DNA of 64,000 bases from Dimorphilus gyrociliatus (taxonomy: Eukaryota; Annelida; Polychaeta; Dinophilidae): the NCBI GenBank assembly GCA_904063045.1, contig CAJFCJ010000024.1, positions 248,001 to 312,000 of the forward strand, written 5' to 3'. Positions within the stretch are counted from its first letter, which is position 1; each line of letters opens with the position of its first letter. Below are positions 50,649 to 64,000 of the stretch, piece after piece. The position numbers and the translations under genes were made by a program. The notes below the pieces were generated by a model that saw nothing but the letters and a program-made list of their open reading frames with translations, had not been told where the DNA came from and made no database searches.

Positions 50649-51803
50649 TTACATAATGATTTGCGGCTCTGGAACAGATGCCGAAATGCTTTTATGCGGT
50701 AATATTCTTCCGCCGTTAATGTACAATTCGTCAGCAACAACGACATCTTCTCCAAGTACACTAACACCTTCCATTCTGACCCATCTTCCAACAGAACACT
50801 TCCAACCAATGATACAATTATCTAACCATGCATGGCTTCGTACTCTAGAGCCTTTCATTAGAGTTGAACGTTTAACGCAAGCTCCATCTTCGACAACAAC
50901 ATCGGGACCTGGACGAGGATGGGAAGTAATTATTTAGCTAGGATATTTAGAAAAATTTAAATTTAATTATAGAATATTACCAATAACAACATTAGGTCCA
51001 ATCCTACAACCATTTCCTATTTTTGCGCTCTTATCGACCAGAACATTACCAACTATTCCTGGTCCTTCGTGTAAATAGTCGTTGTTATACATATTCAAAG
51101 CTGTTAAGTATAATCCCATTCCCGTCAAGAAATCCTTTGGCTGTCCAACGTCCATCCAGTAACCTTGTAGCTCCATGCAATACAATTCTCCATCAACAGC
51201 CATTTTAGGGAAGACCTCCTTTTCAATAGACGTTGGTCTCAATTCAATTCTAGACAACATACTTGGCGACAACATATACATACCAGCATTTATCTTGTTT
51301 GAAACAAATTCTTGAGGTTTTTCAACGAACCTTTCAATTTGTCCGTCCTCTGGCCTATACACAATAACACCGTACTTTGAAGGCTCATCCACTCTTGTTA
51401 CCACTAGAGTACCTTGTCTATTATGAGTCTTATGGAATCTTATCATATCTTTAAAAGGAAAATTACATATGATATCAGAATTGAGGACAAAAAATGGCTC
51501 GGAGTCCTGTAAGAGTATATCTCGGGCCAAGGCTAGTGGTCCTGCGGTTCCTAGTGGTTCATCTTCATGGCTTATGACAATTTTGATACCTAATCTCTCC
51601 TCTTGTGCTCTTAGCTCCTTTTCGAGAAGCTCCGCTCTGTATGAGACGGCTAAAACAATTTCAGTTACACCTACTTCAACTAAGGCTTCTACTTGGTGCA
51701 TAATCATGGGTTTATTAGCGAATTCCACCAAAGGCTTTGGCCTAGATAAAGTTAGAGGTCTTAACCTCGTTCCGAAGCCACCGACAAGTATAAGAGCTTT
51801 CAT
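50649..51803 (-). CDS. GMPPB: Mannose-1-phosphate guanylyltransferase beta
   Basis: Two exons, 51803-50981 and 50908-50649, joined across a 72-nt intron, give 360 residues, the same as human GMPPB. The catalytic nucleotidyltransferase domain opens [20 protein letters not shown] with [14 protein letters not shown] (GTP/Mg site). Further landmarks are [31 protein letters not shown] and [16 protein letters not shown]. The C-terminal left-handed beta-helix shows hexapeptide repeats ([34 protein letters not shown]), ending SVPEPQIIM. The enzyme makes GDP-mannose from mannose-1-phosphate and GTP for N-glycans, O-mannose and GPI anchors. Highly conserved, no sign of damage. Confidence 0.98.
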
Positions 51804-53730
51804 TCCTTTAAGAGAGTTCTTTTCTTTCGTTTTAATCTAAAATATATACATAACAATAATAATAATAAAGTATAAATTGCATCATTGTAACAATTCTATT
51901 TCAGAAAGAAAATCAAATAAGTAAAAGGTGTAGCACCTTCATAATTCCTGTAGATGAGTTTCAGACGGATAGAAATTAACTATTGAAGTAAGGCGACACG
52001 TAGACTGTTTCTTTAAACAGAATAATACAACTCACTCAATGCAACGAAAACAAAAACAATCATGAAAAGTAAAAAGCTATTTTCATATTTGTGAATTTTT
52101 CAAAACTGTTCCGGCTAAACTGCACCCATATTTTTATCTATAAGTGTACTATTTATACTCTTGAACTTCATTGTCGTCATTTTTGACAATATAGGCACGT
52201 ACCTTTAAAGACGATTAAGCAGATATACTGTATATTAAATTTTAGAATTTGTTTAATATTGAATACATTTCACCCCGATACATGTTGTATTGTTCCATTT
52301 AATTTTATTCTTAAATAAGTATTATATTAATTTATTTACACGTTATAGAATATTTTTGATTTCTTGTTTGTTCGAATGAAAATAATCAGTAAACTCTAGT
52401 TCAACTCAACTAATCAATATCGGTCACCAAAATTTTTATTCAGAACAGAGACTGATTTTTAATTCTGAGAATATGATACACAATCATTCTATTAAATATT
52501 ACTTTGTATATATTTATAAATGTTTTATTATGGGAAGCGAATGAATGAATACTTTTTTATGTTATTATTTCGAATTCGTCGAATAAAAAGAGTGCTACGA
52601 AAGCTGGATACATAACAAAGTCTTTATTCTTAAAGATTAAGGAAAGAAATTATGGTCTGGATAACAAAGACAAAGAATTTATCCTACCTTAAAATTAACA
52701 AATTATCCGTCGATTTGTTAACTTGATATGTTGTGCTGTCCAATCAACTATAGCATATACATTTTTACGGAAGTTACGCGTAGTAGTGCCACGCTGTAAT
52801 ATGGTTCGTGACCGTTTCAAAGATAGCTATAACTATAAAGTTAGAGTAACCAGCAGTCTATCAAATTATCTAGTAATAAACTTTTGACAGTCATTTTTGC
52901 ATTACAAGTTTACCAGTTTATCATTTTGTTAGAGTCTAAGAAACTTAAGAGTAATAGCCATAAAAATTTTCAGATAAATCAGCCAGTGAAGCCAAAAATC
53001 CCTCAAATATGTATTCTTTCAAAAGAGCCAGCGTTAAAAACATAGAAACTTCAATATAATGAACAATGACCCAGGGAAAAAAATGAATGAGGCGATTGAT
53101 TACATCTCACATAAAGAGACGTTAAATTCATTGTTCCAGCATGATTACTAATTTAGAGAGCGACAAAAACAATTTGTTACTGTAGTGTGCATCACTAAAT
53201 CGCCTACAGAGAGTAGTAGCCACGATTTGAAAAATGGGAATAAAACGTAAAAATCATGCCTTGTGATCTAGATAGAAGAGGCGATTTAATCAAGATGACA
53301 ATGAAAAAATTAGGCATGATTCGAAGAGACTGACAATGTAAAATGATACATTGTAACCTATTGTAAGAATAGTATTACCCGATGGAACACACTTTCAAAA
53401 TTCAACTTTCTAATTCGAGCGGAATGTCAAATTATACATTTATATGATAAAAGAAGGTTCATAGATTAAAATTCAATGAACTACAGCTATTTCAACTTTA
53501 AACAACAAAATAGATGGCCTAGTGAACATCTAATTAAATTCACTTTGTTTTCATTGACTGGTTGGCTCGTCTATTCTTTTTTAATTATAATAGCAGTGAT
53601 TTTTACAAAGTGTGTTTTATCAAGGTATATTCATCTTTGAGTAATAGTATTCTTTTAGGTATTCTCTAACATGGCATAGATCCATTGGGCTGCATATGTT
53701 AAAAGAAAAAGTATAAAAATTAAGAATCGC
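51804..53730. other. Intergenic region with no supported gene
   Basis: About 1.9 kb between the GMPPB start and the SRPK stop. AT-rich, no long ORF on either strand. An AATAGATGGCCTAGTG sequence at 53509-53524 is a near-match to the recurrent motif described in the findings. Confidence 0.5.
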
Positions 53731-58213
<4,483 letters not shown>

Positions 58214-58842
58214 GATCCCTGAATCAAATACGTACGATGCACATGCGCAACCGGAAGTTTAAACAAATGTATCTTCGTATAAAATATGTATTATAATATT
58301 AAAGGTTTATTAATCATTTTTAGACTAATCGTAAATTTTAAACATATGAAAATATACTATAATTTTTTTAATTTTCATCATATGTTTAAATTGTTTGCCA
58401 TCTAGCGGTAAGGCGCAGACAGTATAAAGTAAACGAAAGAGAGTTAAAACTATTAAAGTCATATAAAATTTCAAGTGAAACGTGCTTAGTAAAATTTCTT
58501 AAGATCTCAAATACAAGAGGAAATATAAATTATATCTTCTCTTTTTTTTAATTTAAACTATTTTTATTTAATTGAACAAAAACTTTACTCTCTATGCAAG
58601 ATTGCGGTAAGGCCTGCAGTTGGCCGAAATCCAAGTTAGCACTTGGCATATCAGCTTATTCAGTTAAACAGAGCAGACATAGTTAAGCGTATATGACGGA
58701 AATTCTAATACTATAACAACCAGAAAAACAAGAAAATTCATGTATAGTTATTGAGAGAAATCAGTAAGTTGCATGTAATCGAAATATTTTTATTATACAT
58801 ATTATTACCTAAAATGTATTTACACAGATCGCAATAAATAAT
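58214..58842. promoter_or_regulatory. Divergent upstream region, SRPK / NLR
   Basis: 629 bp between start codons. Contains GTTTGCCATCTAGCGGTAAG at 58394-58413, a TAGATGGC-type motif on the minus strand. The element ATTTTCATCATATGTTTAAA lies near 58372-58390 with an inverted AAACATATGAAAAT partner near 58339-58353, a possible hairpin. Confidence 0.35.
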
Positions 58843-61829
58843 ATGGAAGGGCTGATATTAGCCGCTCGTAAACAATATCAGAGCGAAATGCAACAGCAGG
58901 CTCGTTTTGAGACGCGCATAGGCCTGCATAAAACTTCAGACGCTAACCCTAAAAATATACAGATGGGTATGGTAGCCGTCTATACATTCTTTCGAATATC
59001 TGCACCTAGGAAGAAGGGAACTAGACTATTTGTTGTCCAAGGTGACGCAGGTGCTGGAAAGAGTGAATTTATAAAGAATATGATTTATGATTGGGCGCAC
59101 AACAAGGCAAGATTTTCCTTAATCTTTAAAAAAAAATCTATAAAAATACTTAATTCCAATAGCTAAGACGTTCTAAGTAGAAAAATGTGTTTTTCTTCTT
59201 TTGAATTTTCTAAATAAGTGTATTTTAATTTCTTGTGAAGATTGATAACCTTTAATAAGATATTCTTTCATATTCTTTAATCTCATCTAAAACACTGAAA
59301 ACGTTCTTTCTATTACTATTCCCATTATTTTCTCCTATTCTAGTCTTAATCTTAAATCTTCGAATAAAAAACAATTACAATAGAAAAAATACCGATTAAT
59401 TATATAAATATATATATATATATACCTTTTAGTTCAAGTTCATACTATTTATTTCAATACTTTAGTAGCCATAAACTTCATTACCTAATTTTTTAAACAT
59501 TAATCAATTAACTAATCCATATGTTTTTTCTTTTAAAGATTTTTATCAATATACAACTCTTCCAAGAATCAGTTGTATCTCTCGTAAATCCCGTAACTTA
59601 GTAACCAAAATTAAAAATATTGTATGTTTAGGCCTATAGCCACCTGTTTTTGTATAAAAGAGCCTTTAAAAATATTCTATATCCTACCTTTGAAATTTTA
59701 TTTTTTATATATAATTTTTTTAAATCAAAAGGATGACAAGGATTTGAAAATGTTCGATATCTTAATGGCTTTGGATGCTGCTAGGATAAAACCTCAATAT
59801 GACTTTTATGACATGTTAAGAAAGCGAGCATTTACAAAGTATAATACCAAAGACGTTGCAAAGTTACTGCAAAATGACAGTAATTATAAACTACTATTGG
59901 CTATTGATGGTGCTGATGATGCTAGAACAATAAATTTAGTAAACTTGTGTATGGAAAAGGTTAATGAAATTCCAAGTGATATTACAATAGTTGTAACTTG
60001 TCGACCGTGGATAGCTGATAAGTTTATTCAACAACATTCTGGTGCAGTAATCCAGTTGGAATTGAACCATTTTATTATTCAACAGAGACGTTTGGTTTTT
60101 AAACTAAATGATATTTCGGATGATAATATTTCCTTTATCGAAAGTGAAATTGAAAAGTTCAAGCTGGATGAAAACCTGTATACAAATCCACTTTGCGTTT
60201 TCCTTGCTGCTCATGTTTGGAGAGATAAAGGGTTATTATGCAAAACAAAGATTGAACTTTACGAAGAAACAGCTGCTCTATTGCATCAGTTTCTCAAACT
60301 TAAGGATTTGAATAGTCAAATGTTACTTTGGAAACAAGTTTACAAAGATGTTAAAGAATGTTCAACAAACTCTGCAGATAAACAAAAAAAAAATTCAGTC
60401 TCATCTGGTTATCCGAGTGATTCTAAATTATTTTTAAAAATCAGATCAATAAGGGAATTTCTAGCGGCGAATTACATAATTAATACACTACCTCCTCAGA
60501 ATGTCAAGGATACAAATATTCCTCTTACTGAGTGGAATCATATTCTTGCATTAACTCAGACTTTAAAATTTTGTTGTGCCCTCTCAATCCAAGCGGCAGA
60601 GATACTTCTGCCAATCGTTCACTCCGTAATTTTACAAAAGCCCGAAGGTCGTGTCAAAGTCAACCAGGACACTTTTCACCCTTATATATTACATTTAAAC
60701 ATTTGGCAAGGTCCAATAAATGTAATCGTTGATCAGGTTACTTGAGTATTTACATTAGAGATTAAAATAACATTAGATTATTAATAATTAACCAATTTTG
60801 TAACGATAGGTTCAATACAACGTTGAAGAAGAATGCTTAAGCGCTCTACACAACACACCTGAAGACTCAAGTCCTCTCCGTCAGTTATTCCCCTACGCTG
60901 TTTGGTACGTAGGGCACACTCCAAAAGTAATGCCAATACCTAAATTCGTCCAAGTTATCGTCCTCAAGGGGCAGGTCCTCGATAGAACTCTTCGCTATAC
61001 GTCCAACCTCCGCATTTTAAACCTCCAAGAAGTTGTCGATCTTGACCAAGTTGGGTCATTTACCAGGTTTTCACAAGATATAATGCAGTCTCGACCGCCA
61101 ATTAGGCAAATAAGAATGGTAGCTTGTGGGTTAGATAGCAACAAATGTCAAGAACTATGTTCATCGTTTCCAATGTTACAATTCCTAACTCATTTAGATG
61201 TTCACGAGAATTATGACATGACAATTGGTGCAGAGTTATTGTTGAAATCTCTAGCAACTGGCGAAGTTCCATTGACCTACTTAAATATGGAAACCTGTGG
61301 TATAACAGAAACAATTTGCCCTGACATCTCATCTTATTTAGTGAAATTAGTGTGTAATTTGGATAAAAATAAAAAAAAATAGTCTACTAAATAAGCCCAT
61401 ACATAATACTCGTAAACTAATATGGGCTATCTATCATACTGTCCTTTATATATATGTATAACTATTCCTATGAGAATTTATCCAACTTAAACACTAAAAT
61501 AATGCTAGCCTCTTTTAAAGAATGTCAATTTTTCAAGAAATCCATTAAGAAGAGGAGCGGTATCTATATTAATAGCTTTATCTACATCTGCTGTTGACCT
61601 GGAGGAGTTACGCCTGGCTTTTTGTAATATGCCTTTGGATATGGCAGATGAAGTAGTTACGCAATTATCGAAAATGAAGAGATTAAATGTTTTAGATTTG
61701 AGATTTAATCATTTCCAACACAGAGTAGTCGATATTCTTTCTGTTTTAAAGCGATTAGAAAAGAAGGTTGAAGTTCGCCTGCAGTACAATTATCCACAGG
61801 AAGAGGGAAATACCGATCTGTTCACTTGA
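58843..61829 (+). CDS. Short NLR-like protein (NACHT NTPase plus leucine-rich repeats)
   Basis: Four exons, all phase 0, total 705 residues: 58843-59106, 59732-60736, 60810-61349 and 61521-61829. The start MEGLILAARKQY precedes the NACHT domain directly, so there is no CARD, Death, DED or PYD domain. Walker A: GDAGAGKS at residues 67-74. Walker B: LLLAIDGADDA at about 142-152 (usual DGxDE is DGADD here). TCRPW (about 177-181), NPLCVFLAAHVWRD and FLKIRSIREFLAANYI (about 325) follow the NACHT-NLR order. C-terminal LRRs: QFLTHLDVHENYD, PLTYLNMETCGIT, NFSRNPLRRGAVSILIALS, DLEELRLAFCNM and LNVLDLRFNHF. Intron 1 seems to have a GC donor (AAG|GCAAGA). NLRs sense infection or stress; with no effector domain this one may act as an adaptor or regulator (inference). 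Confidence 0.85.
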
Positions 61830-63797
61830 TTATCATTTAACTCGTCCAAAATATATTATAGACAAAAGACTGTAACTTAAAATCCATTCGAAAGGAATTT
61901 GGGAGGTATCATCTGCACTTCTACTCTCCTTAAAGAATCGTCCAAGAAAATGGCACTCATATCGTTATATTGATTTACTTCCAAGGTTTAGCTCTAATGT
62001 CAGTTGACTTAAAATAGAAACCTATTGTATATACGTATTTATTTATAAAAACTGCTTAAGCCTCTAAATAAGTAATCTTTTATATGACTATTGTCTTATT
62101 AACTGTTGATATCTATAAGAAGTAACGGTTACACGTAATTGTAATAAAACTATTTATAAATATTATTAGTAAATTATAGCTAATAGCTACATGTTATGGC
62201 CGAAAAAACTAGAAGTTGGACAGTAATATGTCTATATATGAGAGAATGAATAGAAATTTAGGTTATGCTAATAACGTGTTAATATTTGTGGCTTAGTTTG
62301 ATTAGCCTTTAGGTTGCAGAAAAAGAAATAGCATGTCTTTTTTTATCTCTAAAAACTTTAATAAATCTGTTTTCTTTTTCAAAAATACTCCTGTTTATTT
62401 TTTACTGTTATATTTTTTATATCAATATTTAGTTTTACAGAGAGCCAATCTATTCTAAGAAGAGAGTATTGCATTATAAAGGATTCATTATTTATTATCC
62501 TTGAACTTTAACCTTAACTTTCTCTCTCATATCCCTCTTTAGTTGGTATTTTTTCCTTGCCAATTGTAAAGATTATGTGAGGTATATAGAGAAAACATTT
62601 GCATGTTCTCTGTCTTCACTTTTCTATCAATCTCTATTCCTCTCTCTTTTTCTCTCACTCTTTCGCTCTCTCATCTGTCTGTCAGTCTCTCTCTCTCTAT
62701 CTCTATCTCTTTCTCTTCCTACTCTATTCTATTTTATGTGAACCCTTATTTAAACATCTGAAAATATCTTTGTAGAAACCTTTCAAAATTTGCTTTTAAC
62801 CAATCTTTTAACTGTAAAAAATATCTGGCTAAATCCTTTCATTTCTCCACTAGCAGGCTCTATTGACCCGAACTAGTGCTGTAATGCAGCATAATAATCA
62901 GCGAGTTACCTATAGTAGGCTGGCATTTACTGCGTAATAATCCTACAGTCATAATAACTAAAGCTTAAGACGAAGCATTAATCTTTCTATCCGAAAGATT
63001 TATAGTAGAACGTAGAATTGTGGAAAGATTATAATAATAGCTAAGAAAAAATAATATTTATTAACATAGCTCGTAAAAAAATTTCTTAGTCAGTGTGTAT
63101 GTATTATTCATTATTTAACTAGTAAAGAGAGCGTTACGGGTGGGGGGTAAGGAAGGAAAAAAAAATAACTTGCTCCTTAAAATCTTATATAGGCCGATTA
63201 TTTGTCAGAATGCATATACACACTCTTTATACAATAAATACATTATGGCATATAGTATTAAGATTGATATTAAAGAGTAGAAAAGAGAGAAATTTGGTCG
63301 ATTAGTTATTGATTTTATATATATTTGATAATATATATATATAATATATTAGTACTATATATAAACTATTTTGTGGAAAAGCATGAAATATAAGTTAATA
63401 TAAGTATAACTGATAAAGAATACTTTTTTTATTAGAACTCAATAAAAAATTGAAAATTACTAATAAATTCGAGACTTGAATAGAATAAACTTGTATTTTT
63501 TATACTTTATTTATGTATACATTCTATTTTATTATGTAATTTAAACTAAATTTTGTCCTTGTAATGCTTTTATACTAGTTTTTTTTATTTCTTTGCTTTC
63601 TAAAATAGATATTTTGACCGATTATGGTAAAACATTAACTACAATAGCAAAACATAACTAGGACTTTGTTAAAATCAAGTAAAAGGTCATTCAAAGTTCC
63701 CTTTTTCTCTTCTATATAGATTCTTCTAAAGTAGAAAAAACACTTTTTTCTCTTTTCTATTCGTTTCTAAATTCATTATTTCTAGTGCAGCTTTGTT
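61830..63797. other. Intergenic region, 3' of the NLR
   Basis: About 2 kb with no supported ORF. Holds CT-rich DNA at 62620-62720, AT repeats near 63316-63360 and a G-rich run (GGGTGGGGGG) near 63138-63148. Confidence 0.5.
62640..62715. repeat. CT-rich imperfect microsatellite
   Basis: Mixed CTCT/CTGT/CTAT repeat tract in intergenic DNA 3' of the NLR gene. Confidence 0.75.
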
Positions 63798-64000
63798 TTA
63801 TACTCTAGTTAAGGGATGTTGACCTCTAATTGGTTTAGGGTTCAATTGATATTGATACTTTGGTGTTTGTGGATCATAGTTTTCGGGTCTTCTTAATCCT
63901 GGTCCTTTAACATTCAATATCGTACTGGCGTATGCTCCAAAATAATTGCTAAACCTCGATTTTGGTAGGATTCCTCCAGCATAGATTCTGATTTTACCTG
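63798..64000 (-). CDS. C-terminal exon of an unidentified gene (partial)
   Basis: Read leftward from the right edge, an open frame with no stop encodes GKIRIYAGGILPKSRFSNYF, then GAYASTILNVKGPGLRRPEN, and a Pro/Tyr/Gln-rich tail ending RGQHPLTRV with a stop at 63798. The first bases at the edge (CAG) could be a splice acceptor. The YAGGILPKSRFSNYFG pattern is loosely like the short Pro/Gly/Phe motifs of ciliary microtubule inner proteins (CIMIP2/FAM166 type), but this is a weak resemblance and the family is not assigned. Confidence 0.5.
   Translation of the reverse strand, partial: GKIRIYAGGILPKSRFSNYFGAYASTILNVKGPGLRRPENYDPQTPKYQYQLNPKPIRGQHPLTRV

Noticed and set aside
51469-51840. 123-codon plus-strand ORF
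   Set aside because: Antisense of the GMPPB catalytic exon, one of the most conserved genes here.

Overview
The window is animal nuclear DNA: AT-rich, non-operonic, with most coding genes split by canonical GT-AG introns, many of them only about 50-100 nt long. Several proteins can be joined exon by exon with matching phases (TMEM17, RANGRF, PEX10, GLT8D-type, PPP4R2, GMPPB, a KNL1-like protein, an NLR). A NACHT-LRR gene is present, a family missing from flies and nematodes, together with a ciliary transition-zone gene and compact introns. This suggests a small-genome invertebrate outside Ecdysozoa, perhaps a spiralian; the species is inference and is not fixed by the sequence.

Layout. 1-1745 (-): 5' part of a secreted or membrane receptor gene with a hormone-receptor-like Cys/Trp module, running off the left edge. 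3716-12703 (+): a very large, many-exon coiled-coil gene. 13547-21840 (-): an SLC7A-type cationic amino acid transporter with one 4.6-kb intron. 23256-24955 (-): an ELK/TCF-type ETS factor. 26905-28258 (-): an unidentified proline-rich protein, divergent from RANGRF/MOG1 (28759-29495, +). 30139-32716 (-): a mucin-like single-pass membrane protein.

34654-35591 (-): TMEM17, divergent from 35880-37569 (+), a compact KNL1-like kinetochore scaffold. 37774-42417 (-): two tandem alpha-arrestins with an intronless PIN4 parvulin between them. 43766-45383 (+): PPP4R2. 45566-46923 (-): PEX10, only 192 bp from the divergent GLT8D-type glycosyltransferase (47116-48544, +). 49316-49921 (+): an unidentified basic protein. 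50649-51803 (-): GMPPB. 53731-58213 (-): SRPK splicing kinase. 58843-61829 (+): a short NLR. 63798-64000 (-): the last exon of an unidentified gene.

The genes are mostly unrelated housekeeping genes (mitosis, peroxisome, glycosylation, splicing, nuclear transport, cilia) plus a few lineage-specific ones. The least ordinary items are the 410-residue KNL1-like protein with an RVSF motif and MELT-like repeats, the effector-less NLR with a probable GC-AG intron, the paired MGNN-starting arrestins, and a recurrent AGATGGCG motif near gene ends that fits a CTCF or YY1 consensus. I saw no CRISPR arrays, rRNA genes, convincing tRNA genes or intact transposons.
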